Shown one piece after another: positions 44,956 to 56,363 of a stretch of DNA of 64,000 nt. Each line of letters opens with the position of its first letter. Within the stretch, counting starts at the first letter, position 1. The stretch lies in the NCBI GenBank assembly GCA_903892415.1, contig CAITIQ010000344.1, forward strand, positions 186,001 to 250,000, given 5' to 3'. Under the pieces are notes generated by a model. It had not been told where the DNA came from, did no database searches, and saw only the letters and a list, made by a program, of their open reading frames with translations. The stretch comes from an uncultured delta proteobacterium. GTDB lineage: Bacteria; Myxococcota_A; Polyangia; Polyangiales; Polyangiaceae. The position numbers and the translations under genes are program-made.

Positions 44956-47900
44956 TTGCAACGTTCTCTTCGTGATCTCGTAATCGCTGGGCGCTTTCAT
45001 CTCGAGCAGGAGGTGGGCGCCGGCGGCATGGGCACGGTGTATCGCGGACGCGATTTGCGACGCGGCGATCGGGTGGCCGTAAAGGTCGTGCGCGCGCACT
45101 CGCCCGAGCTGCTGAAGCGGCTGGGGCGGGAGGCGGAGGTGCTGTCGGAGCTCCGACACCCGTGCCTGGTCTCCTTTCGAGAATGGGGTGCGCTGCCCGA
45201 TGGAGGGGCCTTCATTGCCATGGAGTGGATTGAGGGCGTTGAGCTTGCTCAACACTTGCGGCCAGCTCCGTTGGGCTTGTCGCAGGCAATAGCGATGGGG
45301 CTGGGCTTGGCTTCGGCACTCGCGCTCGTGCATAGCCGAGGGATCATCCACCGCGACATCAAACCCAACAACGTCGTGCTGCGCGATGGCGATCCGAAGC
45401 GGCCTGTGTTGCTCGACTTCGGGATTGCGGCGCTTGCCAATTTGCCGAGCGGGCTAACAGTCGCTGGACTAGCGATTGGCACCCCAGGCTACATGGCCCC
45501 GGAGCAAGTACGCGGCGAGACGATCGACGAGCGCGCCGATGTTTACGGTCTGGGTTGCCTGCTGTTTCACGCCCTCACAGGCAACCCGCCCTTCGTCGGT
45601 GATTCGGCGGTCGCCGTGGTCGCTGACGTCCTTCATTCGGAGCCGCCGCGCTTGACCGACCGGTTAGCGAACACGCCTCAGGCGCTCGACGATCTCATGG
45701 CATGCCTGCTGGCCAAAGACCGCGCGCAGCGTCCAGCCGATGGGGCCGAACTCTTGCAGCGGGTATCGAAGCTCAGCGCGCTATTGGAGCGCGAGCAATC
45801 AGCGACGATGGGCGTCTCTTTGCAGGAGCGTCGTACGATCGCGTTGGTCGCGCTCAACTTCAGTGCTCCCCCCGAAGAACCCGCACCACCAAGCGACCCG
45901 CTCGAACAGACGGTGGTTGACTTTGAAGCTTTGCCGCAGTCGACGCGCAGCTCTGTCTCAGGGATGCCTGGTGCGTTTGTCCCGGCCCTCGCCGCGGAAT
46001 TTGGCGGTGTCGTACAGCCACAACCCAGCGGCCGCGCGCTGGTGACGTTTTACTCGGAGGCCTCTGCTGCGCAGGCGGCTCAACACGCTGCTCGTTTCGC
46101 TCTGCAGGCGCGCGAACTCGCTCCGCTCTGCGGCGTTGGCGTCGCGATCGGTCTGTCAGTGGTTGGAGCGTCCGTCGATGAGGCCCTCGTTCAGCACGCA
46201 GAAGCGCTCGCCGACCAACTCGGCAGCATTCGAACGGACGCGGCGGTACGCAGCCTGCTGGCTGATGGCTTCGAGATCGATTTCAGCGCGGCGATGTTTC
46301 GCATCGTGAGGAGCAAAGACGCTTTTTCAGGACAAAGAAAGGTCCGCGGGAGAGAACGCGAGCTCTCGCTGCTCGCGGCCACTGCGCGCTCGATCGCCAA
46401 GGCGAAGCTGCAGGAAGCCATGGTGCTGGTCGCTGATGCGGGACTTGGAAGAACCACCGTCCTGCAAGAGTTCGAGTCGCGTGAGCACGCCCTCGAAACG
46501 CCACCCGCCTGCATTTTCGTTGCTGGCGATCCTGTGCGCAATCAACCCTTGGTCTTGACGCGTGCGCTCGTCCTCCGGGCCTTGCTCGCCTACGGAGGCT
46601 CACTCGACCGGGCGCTCGAGCTGCTCGCCGTCGATCCTGGGCTTGGACACGCGTTTCCCGTGCTCAAGCTGATGACCTCCCGCAAGAGCACGACGCAGGA
46701 GCAGGAGCTAAAGCCGGTGTTGCTCGATCCCTTGTTGCTCGAGGAGCGCGTCGCCACCGCCTTTGCGGACCTGTTGCGCCAACTGGGTCGAAGGGACGGC
46801 GCTGTAACCATCGCCATCGATGACGTGCAGCTTGTCGACGGTGCTTCGCTACGCGTACTCCGGCAAGCGCTTGCACAGCTCAAGGGTACCGGGGTCTTCG
46901 TGCTGCTCACCTCCAACCGCTTGCTCGACCCCAAACTCCGCGCGGAGTTTGAGCCTTGCGCTGTGATGCGGATGATCCCGCTCTCAAACGTCGCTGCGGC
47001 TGAGGTCGTCGCCGACCAACTTGGTCCGAACGTCGGTCAGAGTCGCATCGACGACATCGTCGGGGTTGCGAAGGGGCATCCGATGCTGCTCAAGGAGCTC
47101 TCGCGCCAAGCTCTAAGCAGCCCCAACGTCGATCTCTCTTCCACCACGTTGGTCGCCGCCATGGAGGCTCGGGTCGCGCGACTCGACCCAGCGCTTCGAC
47201 GCGTCTTGCGAGCAGCAAGTGTGTTCGAGGGTTCCTTTTGGGAGTCGGGCTTGCTCCACGTGATGGGCGACAGCCTCGCTTCGGCAGCGCTGCTAAGTAC
47301 CCAACTCAACAAACTCGCTGAGCGCGATTTTGTGACTCAACTCGCAGAGTCGCGCCATGCCGGCGAGGTAGAGTGGCGCTTCGTACACACGGTCGCACGC
47401 GACGCCTCGTATGCAATGCTCTCGCACGCCGACAGAGCTCGCGGCCATGCGCTGGTAGCTGATTGGCTGGTGATCGTTGGCGAAAGAGACCCAGCGATCC
47501 TGGCTCGGCAGTACGCCTTCGCGGGGAAGCATCAGCTCGCAGCACAGCACTGGCTCACTGCCGCCAACCAGGCGTACTTCCACCAAGACCATGCCTTGGC
47601 TCGCACGCTGCTCGAACGCACGCTGGCCTCGGAGCCTGCTACCGAAGTTCGGGTCAACGCCAAGCTGATTCTCGCGGAGATTCTCTTCTGGACCGGCCAG
47701 TTCGACGAGGCGCTGAGCTGCACCAGCGAAGCCCTGACCCACTTCGGCTGGGGCACGCAAGGTTGGCTCGATGCCATGGGAGTCGCTGCGCGTTGCACCC
47801 TTCGGCTGAGCCAGACGGCCGACCTTACGCCCATCCACTCGATGGTCAAAGCCGTCCGAAACAACTCGACCCTTGCGCCGAATCCGCGTTCGCTGGCAAC

Positions 47901-48819
47901 GCTGGTCACCTGGTGTTTGAGGCAGCAGGCGCGGGAGCTCGCCGTGGAGGTGATTGAGGTTCTCGGAGCCGCAGCGCTGCGCAATTCGAAGGATGATCTA
48001 GGCGGTAAAGCAGGCCATTTGCGTTGTCGCTCCTGGCTCGCAGCGGCCGACGGCGACTACGAGTCCTGCCTGGACTTCGACTCGGAAGCCATGCGCTTTG
48101 CAGCGCAGGTAGGTGATCGCCGCCTGCTTGCCACGAGCCTTAGCGACATCGGCTACGACCTCATGATGCTCGGCGCGTATGAGGAAGCTGAGGCCAACTT
48201 CCGAAGCGCTCAGGAGCTCGCCACACAGGTTGGCCTGTTGCCGCTCGTGGCGACGATCGATCACAACCTTGGCCTCGTGCTGCATCGACTCGGCCGGGAT
48301 GATGAAGCCATCGCCCTCGAGACGCGCGCGCTCGCTGTCGGCCGCAGCAGCGGGGACCAGCTGCTCTTAGCCTTTTGCGAGCACTACCTCGGCCAGATCT
48401 ACCTCGACCGCGGGGAGCTCGACCTGGCCGAACGGCATCTCGAGAGCGTTGCCCAAAGCCAGACCGACCCAGAGCTACGAAGCACCGTGCTGGCTAAGCT
48501 TTCAAGGGTGGCGCAAAAGAAGGGCTGGCACGGCTTGGCGCGACTGAGAATGGAGGAGGCCCAGCGACTGGCTGATCAACTAACGTTCGAGGAGGATCAC
48601 CAGCTGATCCCGGTAACGCAGCTCTTGTACTTCCAAGAGACGAAGGACAGCGAGGCCTACCGTCGCCAGCTGCGCCACACGCTCGATAGTCTACTGAAGC
48701 GAGCCAACAGAATTCGCGACCCGAAGCGAAGAAAGTCTTTTCTGGAGCGAGTTCCCGATCACCGAATCATCATGGATGCGGCGCGTCGCGAAGGATGGGC
48801 AGCCGAACTTCCAACGTAG
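44956..48819 (+). CDS. Ser/Thr kinase fused to degenerate cyclase-like and ATPase domains and TPR repeats
   Basis: A 1287-residue protein. The N-terminal kinase (1-280) has GAGGMGTVY, K43 in VAVK, HRDIKPNN with D134 and DFG at 154-156, so it should be active. Residues ~335-450 resemble a nucleotide-cyclase homology region, as in large LuxR/STK proteins, but without catalytic aspartates. An ATPase-like region at ~460-760 has a degenerate Walker A, ADAGLGRTT (493-501), in which the invariant Lys is Arg499, while Walker B-like VTIAIDDVQ is kept. Residues ~830-1200 are TPR-type helical repeats. The start is a TTG 6 bp after the FG-GAP lipoprotein stop. Its last 50 bp are shared with a gene on the other strand. 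Confidence 0.88.
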   Translation: MQRSLRDLVIAGRFHLEQEVGAGGMGTVYRGRDLRRGDRVAVKVVRAHSPELLKRLGREAEVLSELRHPCLVSFREWGALPDGGAFIAMEWIEGVELAQHLRPAPLGLSQAIAMGLGLASALALVHSRGIIHRDIKPNNVVLRDGDPKRPVLLDFGIAALANLPSGLTVAGLAIGTPGYMAPEQVRGETIDERADVYGLGCLLFHALTGNPPFVGDSAVAVVADVLHSEPPRLTDRLANTPQALDDLMACLLAKDRAQRPADGAELLQRVSKLSALLEREQSATMGVSLQERRTIALVALNFSAPPEEPAPPSDPLEQTVVDFEALPQSTRSSVSGMPGAFVPALAAEFGGVVQPQPSGRALVTFYSEASAAQAAQHAARFALQARELAPLCGVGVAIGLSVVGASVDEALVQHAEALADQLGSIRTDAAVRSLLADGFEIDFSAAMFRIVRSKDAFSGQRKVRGRERELSLLAATARSIAKAKLQEAMVLVADAGLGRTTVLQEFESREHALETPPACIFVAGDPVRNQPLVLTRALVLRALLAYGGSLDRALELLAVDPGLGHAFPVLKLMTSRKSTTQEQELKPVLLDPLLLEERVATAFADLLRQLGRRDGAVTIAIDDVQLVDGASLRVLRQALAQLKGTGVFVLLTSNRLLDPKLRAEFEPCAVMRMIPLSNVAAAEVVADQLGPNVGQSRIDDIVGVAKGHPMLLKELSRQALSSPNVDLSSTTLVAAMEARVARLDPALRRVLRAASVFEGSFWESGLLHVMGDSLASAALLSTQLNKLAERDFVTQLAESRHAGEVEWRFVHTVARDASYAMLSHADRARGHALVADWLVIVGERDPAILARQYAFAGKHQLAAQHWLTAANQAYFHQDHALARTLLERTLASEPATEVRVNAKLILAEILFWTGQFDEALSCTSEALTHFGWGTQGWLDAMGVAARCTLRLSQTADLTPIHSMVKAVRNNSTLAPNPRSLATLVTWCLRQQARELAVEVIEVLGAAALRNSKDDLGGKAGHLRCRSWLAAADGDYESCLDFDSEAMRFAAQVGDRRLLATSLSDIGYDLMMLGAYEEAEANFRSAQELATQVGLLPLVATIDHNLGLVLHRLGRDDEAIALETRALAVGRSSGDQLLLAFCEHYLGQIYLDRGELDLAERHLESVAQSQTDPELRSTVLAKLSRVAQKKGWHGLARLRMEEAQRLADQLTFEEDHQLIPVTQLLYFQETKDSEAYRRQLRHTLDSLLKRANRIRDPKRRKSFLERVPDHRIIMDAARREGWAAELPT

Positions 48820-49687
48820 CTCCCGACAAATGAAGCTCGCCTCCAAGCTTCGCCGTGAGCTCCTGCAACGCGCGATCACTGAGCACGTCCCGCGGCTGCT
48901 CGCTATGCGCAGCGACGGCAATCACTAGCTGCTCACCTTGCGCAGTCACTCGAACGTGAACCTCACCTTCTTCGCCCAGTTGCGCGGAGCGACGGGCGAC
49001 CACCATGAGCAACAGGTTCGCGAGGGCTTCGATGTCGACGCTTGCGTGGAGCGGCTCCAGGGCGAACTCGAACTCGACCTTCTGGCCATCGCAAAGGCGT
49101 CGCGCGACTGAAAGCTTACTTCGAAACAGGGCCGCGACCTCCACTGCCCGGCTATCGCCCGAAGCACCGTAGAGCGACTGGAGCAGCCTCCCGGCGTTGG
49201 TGCAAGAACGTGCAGCGTGTTGCGCGTCCTGCGCGGCTGCCTCAACGTCCTGTGCAGAGCTGCGTGGCCCAAGCGAACATGCCGAGGTGCTGAGCAGGAA
49301 GGCCACGTTTCGCAGGTCATGCGCCAGGGCGCCAATTTGACCCGCCGTCGCCGCATCGACTGTGCTCGAAGGTGCGGGCATGATCACGCTGAGCCGCTGC
49401 GCCCCGATGGCCTTGGTCCACTCACGTAGCCACGTCTTGCCGTCGCGCAGCCGGAAATCAACGGTCACCGTGCCGCCTGCGGTCAAGCGTTCGGCGACGG
49501 CGCCTGCGTACAACTCCCGGTCTTGCGCGTGAATCAGTCCGCAAAGGCTGATCGGCCCAGGCTCACCGCCCAGGAGGCGCTCCGGACTGCCGGCCAAGAC
49601 TTGCAGCTCGGCTGCGGGCCAAGCGAGCGAGCTCGACCCGACGATGAACGGTAGTTCTGACAGTAAATCGGCGTGAGGACTCGTCAT
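48770..49687 (-). CDS. PAS / histidine-kinase-like protein with degenerate ATPase domain
   Basis: A 305-residue cytoplasmic protein. Residues ~20-105 look like a PAS domain (LAGSPERLLGGEPGPISLCGLI, in parts, through FRLRDGKTWLREW). The dimerisation helix carries GALAHDLRN with H123 where histidine kinases are phosphorylated. The ATP-binding part is reduced: the N-box is NLLLMVVARRSA without the second Asn, and no glycine-rich G1/G2 loops are seen, so it may be a pseudokinase or a phosphotransfer scaffold. Its 3' end overlaps the 3' end of the big Ser/Thr kinase gene by 50 bp on the opposite strand. It is divergent from acnA. Confidence 0.78.
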   Translation of the reverse strand: MTSPHADLLSELPFIVGSSSLAWPAAELQVLAGSPERLLGGEPGPISLCGLIHAQDRELYAGAVAERLTAGGTVTVDFRLRDGKTWLREWTKAIGAQRLSVIMPAPSSTVDAATAGQIGALAHDLRNVAFLLSTSACSLGPRSSAQDVEAAAQDAQHAARSCTNAGRLLQSLYGASGDSRAVEVAALFRSKLSVARRLCDGQKVEFEFALEPLHASVDIEALANLLLMVVARRSAQLGEEGEVHVRVTAQGEQLVIAVAAHSEQPRDVLSDRALQELTAKLGGELHLSGATLEVRLPILRDAPHP

Positions 49688-49797
49688 CGTTGCGCGAGTT
49701 TGCCATCGTTTTTGCCAATCTCTTGCGCCAAAAGTCGCAGCGCCGGCGAACAGAGGTCATTGCCGACGGCGGGAGTTCATCCTAGAAAGTTCGGACC

Positions 49798-52449
<2,652 letters not shown>

Positions 52450-52479
52450 GCTTCGCAACGCAATCACGTCGCGCGTGAG

Positions 52480-52514
52480 AACGCCGTCCGGGGTCGACCT
52501 CGGGCGGCGTTTTC
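52480..52514 (+). terminator. Rho-independent terminator after acnA
   Basis: AACGCCG-CC pairs with GG-CGGCGTT across a short GC-rich loop (one bulge each side), followed by TTTTCGTC. It lies 30 bp after the acnA stop. Confidence 0.8.
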
Positions 52515-52579
52515 GTCTCTGGCCGGCCGACCCAAACGTGTACTGGATTTGCAGCGCGAAACCATCTTATGAAGGAAGC

Positions 52580-52975
52580 ATGAATAAGCTCACCCTCTGC
52601 AGTTCTCTTGGCTTCGCGGTGCTCGTAGCGCTCTCCGGCTGCGGTGATGACAGCTCGAGCAGCAGCGGCACCGGTGCAGCCGGTGGCTCCGGAGGCGCAG
52701 GCGGCAACGCAGCGGGTGGAAACGCGGGCACCGGCGGCGCGAGCGTCTGCGAGGCGTCCTGTGAAGAGGGCAAGAGCTGTCCGCTGGGAGATCCGAACGC
52801 GGATTGCGCGGCGAACTGCGATGCTTCGCTCGCTGTTGCCGAGGCCTCGGGCTGCGTCCCGGAGTACGACATCTTCGTCGAGTGCTTTGCTAACCAGCCG
52901 GACCAATGCAACCCCGTAGAGGGCGCTTGTGCCGCCGAGTCCGACGCCTACGCGCTGTGCCGCTCGGAGATGTGA
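52580..52975 (+). CDS. Small Cys-rich lipoprotein
   Basis: A 131-residue protein beginning at an ATG with GAAGGA just before it. The signal ends in ALSGC (lipobox), followed by Asp and a Ser/Gly/Ala linker. The mature ~75 residues contain eight cysteines (CEASCEEGKSC, DCAANCDAS, GCVPEYDIFVEC, QCNPVEGAC, LC), a pattern fit for a disulfide-knit domain outside the cytoplasm, a type common in myxobacterial lipoproteins. The function is unknown. The stop codon lies inside the first copy of an 18-bp tandem triplication. Confidence 0.82.
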   Translation: MNKLTLCSSLGFAVLVALSGCGDDSSSSSGTGAAGGSGGAGGNAAGGNAGTGGASVCEASCEEGKSCPLGDPNADCAANCDASLAVAEASGCVPEYDIFVECFANQPDQCNPVEGACAAESDAYALCRSEM

Positions 52976-53015
52976 CGTCGCTCGGAGATGTGACGTCGCT
53001 CGGAGATGTGAGGGC
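52962..53015 (+). repeat. 18-bp tandem triplication across a stop codon
   Basis: GCTCGGAGATGTGACGTC occurs at 52962-52979 and again, identical, at 52980-52997; a third copy with changes at the end (GCTCGGAGATGTGAGGGC) is at 52998-53015. Each copy contains the in-frame Ser-Glu-Met-stop end of the Cys-rich lipoprotein, so the gene has three consecutive in-frame TGA stops 18 bp apart. Confidence 0.9.
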
Positions 53016-53017
53016 GC

Positions 53018-53968
53018 TCAACCACCCGCTTTACGGCGCAAGAAGCAGTCGTCGTCGATCTTCTGCTTCTTGCGCAAGAGCCGGGTCGCTGCGACAAACT
53101 TCTGCGACACAGGGTCGTGATAGCCGCTGACCAGCGGCAGCTCCGGCAACTGGCGTTGGTAGTGGGACGCCACGCGCTCCATCAACACCTCCCGCAGATA
53201 TTTGCCGACGAGCGAGGCCATCGACACCAGCATGTCGGAGGCGTCCGCATCCTCGACGAAGTGCAGCTCGCCGACGCCCGGAAAAAAGTACGAGCTGCGT
53301 GACTTCTCCTCCTGCAGCACGCTGCGCAGGCGCCCGCCCAACGGGCCGAAAGCGGGCTCATACTGCCGGAACCCACCGACCTTACCGCACACGGCAAACA
53401 CCGGGCTCTGCGCCTGTTCGACGAAGGAGAGGACGAGCCGCTCCATGGCGTGCAGGTCGACAACGAAGCGAGAGCGCCCGGCGTCGAGCAGCCGGTTGAG
53501 CCGTTGGTTGCAGATGATGGCTGAGCGCACCGCTTGGAAGACCACACCTTTGCCCTCGAGAAAGTCCAGATCGCGTTCGGCCTGCTTCAACAGTTCGGCC
53601 TCCGCTTTGAAGCTCTCCGAGCTGCTCGACCAACACTGAGCCTCGACCTGCTTCGGACAGATCGAGCGCAGCTCACTTTCAGGATCGAGCGACACGAGCG
53701 CGATCACCTCAGCGATCGATTGTGGATCTTTGCCCGTGGTTCGCCGCAACAGCACCCGCGTCCATGCTTCGGCCAGCGCCACATTGCCGTGAGCTACCAA
53801 CGCTTTCGAGTCGCCTAGCCGCTCGCGCAGCTTTCCGCGCAACTTGCCTTCAACGGCGGCGCGGCCTTTCTCGGTCACTTTGGCCAACACAGCTGTGGTC
53901 AACATTGGACCAAGCAACGAGCCGAGACCGTTTTCATCGGCTCCAACGCGGTAACTGCTTTGGCTCAC
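53018..53968 (-). CDS. Divergent ribonuclease HII-like protein
   Basis: A 316-residue protein starting at a GTG that overlaps the upstream GspE-like stop by 4 bp. It aligns by eye with RNase HII (RNA/DNA hybrid endonuclease): GADENGLGSLLGP with D11 and E12 for the DExG motif, DSKAL as in the family's 'DSK.L' block, D171 in RFVVDLHAM where 'vDG' is expected, and D242 before SMASLVGKYLRE, which matches the 'AASI.AK..RD' motif at the right distance. All four catalytic carboxylates are therefore present, but overall similarity is low, it is about 100 residues longer than typical RnhB, and it carries a ~100-residue insert. Activity is predicted, not shown. Confidence 0.7.
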   Translation of the reverse strand: MSQSSYRVGADENGLGSLLGPMLTTAVLAKVTEKGRAAVEGKLRGKLRERLGDSKALVAHGNVALAEAWTRVLLRRTTGKDPQSIAEVIALVSLDPESELRSICPKQVEAQCWSSSSESFKAEAELLKQAERDLDFLEGKGVVFQAVRSAIICNQRLNRLLDAGRSRFVVDLHAMERLVLSFVEQAQSPVFAVCGKVGGFRQYEPAFGPLGGRLRSVLQEEKSRSSYFFPGVGELHFVEDADASDMLVSMASLVGKYLREVLMERVASHYQRQLPELPLVSGYHDPVSQKFVAATRLLRKKQKIDDDCFLRRKAGG

Positions 53969-55869
53969 GAAACTTCTCGCGCTCTTGGCCCACCCTCGGG
54001 ACGGCTGGACATTTCTTCGGCGGTGACCTCGATCACCTGCTCGTAGCTCGTCTCTCCGGCGAGCAACTTCTTGATCGCGCACTCGCGGAGCGTGAGCATG
54101 CCGTCTTTCTTTGCTTGGCTCTTGATCTCGTTCTCGGGTGCGCGGTCATGGATCATGCGCCGGATGATCGGGGTCACGCCAAAGAGCTCAACGATCGCCG
54201 TTCTCCCGCGATAGCCCGTCTTGCGACAGTCCGCACAACCCTCGCCGTAGCGAACCAGGATCGAGCCGTTGCTGCAATCGAGGCTGAGGGTTGCCGCCTC
54301 TTCGTCGCTGAGGGCGCGCTCCGCCGCGCAGGTAGCGCAGATGCGCTTGACCAGGCGTTGCGCCATCACGCCGGTCAAAGTGGAGGCGAGCAGAAAGTCC
54401 TGCACGCCGATGTCGAGCAGCCGAGTTACCGCCGAGGCGGCGTCGTTCGTGTGCAAGGTCGAGAACACCAGGTGGCCGGTGAGCGAGGCTTGAATGGCGT
54501 GCCGCGCCGTCTCCAAATCGCGAATCTCACCGACCATGATGATATCAGGGTCCTGGCGCAAAATGGTGCGCAGGATCTCGGCAAAGCCAAGCCCGATCTG
54601 CGGCATGACGGCCGTCTGATTGATGCCCTCGAACACGTTCTCGATCGGGTCCTCGATGGTCGTGATGTTGACGTCCTCGTGCGCCAGCTTGCGCAGCGCC
54701 GTGTAAAGGCTGGTGGTCTTCCCGGAGCCTGTGGGGCCAGTGACCAACAGGATGCCGTGAGGGCGATGAATCAGTGCCTCGAAGACGTCCTTGTCACGTT
54801 GAAGAAAGCCCAAGGTGTCGAGGTCGGCGCTGACCATCGCCGGATCGAAGAGGCGCAGCACCATCTTCTCTCCGAAGGCGACTGGCAGCGTGGAGACACG
54901 GATGTCGATCGCTTTGCCCTCGAACTCGGTCTTGATGCGGCCGTCCTGCGGCTTGCGCTTCTCGGCGATGTCCAGCCGCGACAGCGTCTTGATGCGGTTG
55001 ATGAAGGCGTTGTGAACCACCCGCGGCACGCGCGAGACCACCGAAAGGGAGCCGTCGATACGAAACCGACAAAGGCTCTCGGTGCGCTTGGGCTCGATGT
55101 GAATGTCGCTCGCGCGCTGACTGAGCGCATAGCGCAAGAGGTAGTCCACAGCGTGCACCACGTGCTCGTCGGACGCCTCGATCTCCTGATCCGACTTCAT
55201 GCGCACGAACTGCTCGAGGTTGCCGAGATCGATGCCGCCGGTGATTTGTTGCTCGGCCTTCTGCACCGACTGCCGGAAGCCGTAGAACTCGGTGATCAGC
55301 CGCTCGATGTCCGACTTGGAGGCGATCACCAACGCGATGCGTTTTTGCGTGACCCGTTCAACCGACTCCTGCGCCCACTGATCAAAAGGATTGAACGTGG
55401 CGACGCGCAGCACGCCGCCCTCTTCATCCAATGCGAGATAGCCGTTCTTGCGAGCAAACGGCTTCGACACGGTGCGCACGGCGAAGGCCGGGTCGAGCTT
55501 GAGCGGATCGAGTTTGACGTAGGGCAGACCAACCAACCCCGCCCAAACCTCGGTCACCAAATCTTCACGCAGCGGCTTTTCGTCGAGACCTTTCTCGTTG
55601 AAGGCCAGAAAGACCTCGAGCGCGGTGGGCGTAGGCGCAACTTGGCCGACTGAGCCTGCAAGTTTGGCTTCTGCGAGCTTGGCGCGCGAGAGGCGACTTC
55701 GCTCGGCTTCGAAGCTCGAGAGCAAGGAGTCCGCACGGTTTGCCGGGAGGTGGCCCGCGGCGATCATTGCTGCCACGAGCTGTTCAAAACTCCCGGGTTG
55801 AACCCGGCTCGACGGAGGCGCGGGTTCAGGCCCTCGCCGCGGAGGGGGCGGGGGGGGCCGCGGGACCAT
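53965..55869 (-). CDS. GspE/PilB-type secretion or pilus ATPase
   Basis: A 634-residue cytoplasmic hexameric ATPase of the type II secretion / type IV pilus assembly family. The first ~80 residues are Pro/Arg- and Ala-rich and atypical. An MshEN-like N-terminal domain follows, then the motor with Walker A GPTGSGKTT (378-386), Asp box ASDIHIEP, Walker B DPDIIMVGEIRD and His box, and a C-terminal four-cysteine zinc knuckle (CATC ... CADC). No other secretion or pilus gene lies nearby; instead it is flanked by a GNAT acetyltransferase gene (1-bp stop/start overlap) and the RNase HII-like gene (4-bp overlap). Confidence 0.92.
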   Translation of the reverse strand: MVPRPPPPPPRRGPEPAPPSSRVQPGSFEQLVAAMIAAGHLPANRADSLLSSFEAERSRLSRAKLAEAKLAGSVGQVAPTPTALEVFLAFNEKGLDEKPLREDLVTEVWAGLVGLPYVKLDPLKLDPAFAVRTVSKPFARKNGYLALDEEGGVLRVATFNPFDQWAQESVERVTQKRIALVIASKSDIERLITEFYGFRQSVQKAEQQITGGIDLGNLEQFVRMKSDQEIEASDEHVVHAVDYLLRYALSQRASDIHIEPKRTESLCRFRIDGSLSVVSRVPRVVHNAFINRIKTLSRLDIAEKRKPQDGRIKTEFEGKAIDIRVSTLPVAFGEKMVLRLFDPAMVSADLDTLGFLQRDKDVFEALIHRPHGILLVTGPTGSGKTTSLYTALRKLAHEDVNITTIEDPIENVFEGINQTAVMPQIGLGFAEILRTILRQDPDIIMVGEIRDLETARHAIQASLTGHLVFSTLHTNDAASAVTRLLDIGVQDFLLASTLTGVMAQRLVKRICATCAAERALSDEEAATLSLDCSNGSILVRYGEGCADCRKTGYRGRTAIVELFGVTPIIRRMIHDRAPENEIKSQAKKDGMLTLRECAIKKLLAGETSYEQVIEVTAEEMSSRPEGGPRAREVS

Positions 55870-56363
55870 TACGCGCTCGCCAGCTTCTTCTCGAATACGA
55901 CGCGCGCGCGACCGTGCCCAGCGTAGTCGTCGATCGTGCTCACGGCGTAGCCAAGAGCGAGGTGAAAGCGAATCGAGCCCTCGTTGCCGTGGGTGGTGAT
56001 GGCCTTGAGCCCGACGCAGCCCTCGGCGATCGAAGCCTGCTCGAACGCTTCGTACATGCCGCGCGCGACGCCCTGACGACGGTGCGCAGGGTGAATGCCA
56101 ACGAGGTGAACATAACCAATCTTCGACCCGGGGGGTTTTGCCTTGGGTGTTCCCCCGACGTGACTCTCCGAGACGAAGCCGAGCAGAAACCCGACGATGC
56201 CTGCGTCATCGAGCTCGGCCACCCGCGCCAGCCGGCCGAGTTCATAAAAGAAAAGCGGATGAGCCAGCGCAGTGGACGGCCCCTCCCACCACTCATCGAT
56301 CACGCTCACAATGGTGTCGTAGTCCTGTTTGTTGAGCGGGCGAGTAACGATCGGCATCGGCAT
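55869..56363 (-). CDS. GNAT-family N-acetyltransferase
   Basis: A 164-residue acetyltransferase. The acetyl-CoA-binding motif A is clear in VGIHPAHRRQGVARGMYEAF (Q/RxxGxG/A type), and the end, FHLALGYAVSTIDDYAGHGRARVVFEKKL, fits the C-terminal strand pairing of GNATs. It is the first gene of the set: its stop overlaps the GspE-like start as TAATG, and GspE in turn overlaps the RNase HII-like gene. The substrate may be a small molecule, ribosomal protein or one of the operon partners. Confidence 0.85.
   Translation of the reverse strand: MPMPIVTRPLNKQDYDTIVSVIDEWWEGPSTALAHPLFFYELGRLARVAELDDAGIVGFLLGFVSESHVGGTPKAKPPGSKIGYVHLVGIHPAHRRQGVARGMYEAFEQASIAEGCVGLKAITTHGNEGSIRFHLALGYAVSTIDDYAGHGRARVVFEKKLASA

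Noticed and set aside
53722-55653. A 643-codon plus-strand frame antisense to the GspE-like gene
   Set aside because: It is the complement of a clearly identified ATPase gene; its translation is Arg/Leu/Asp/Val/His-heavy with no motif. High G/C at third positions keeps such frames open.
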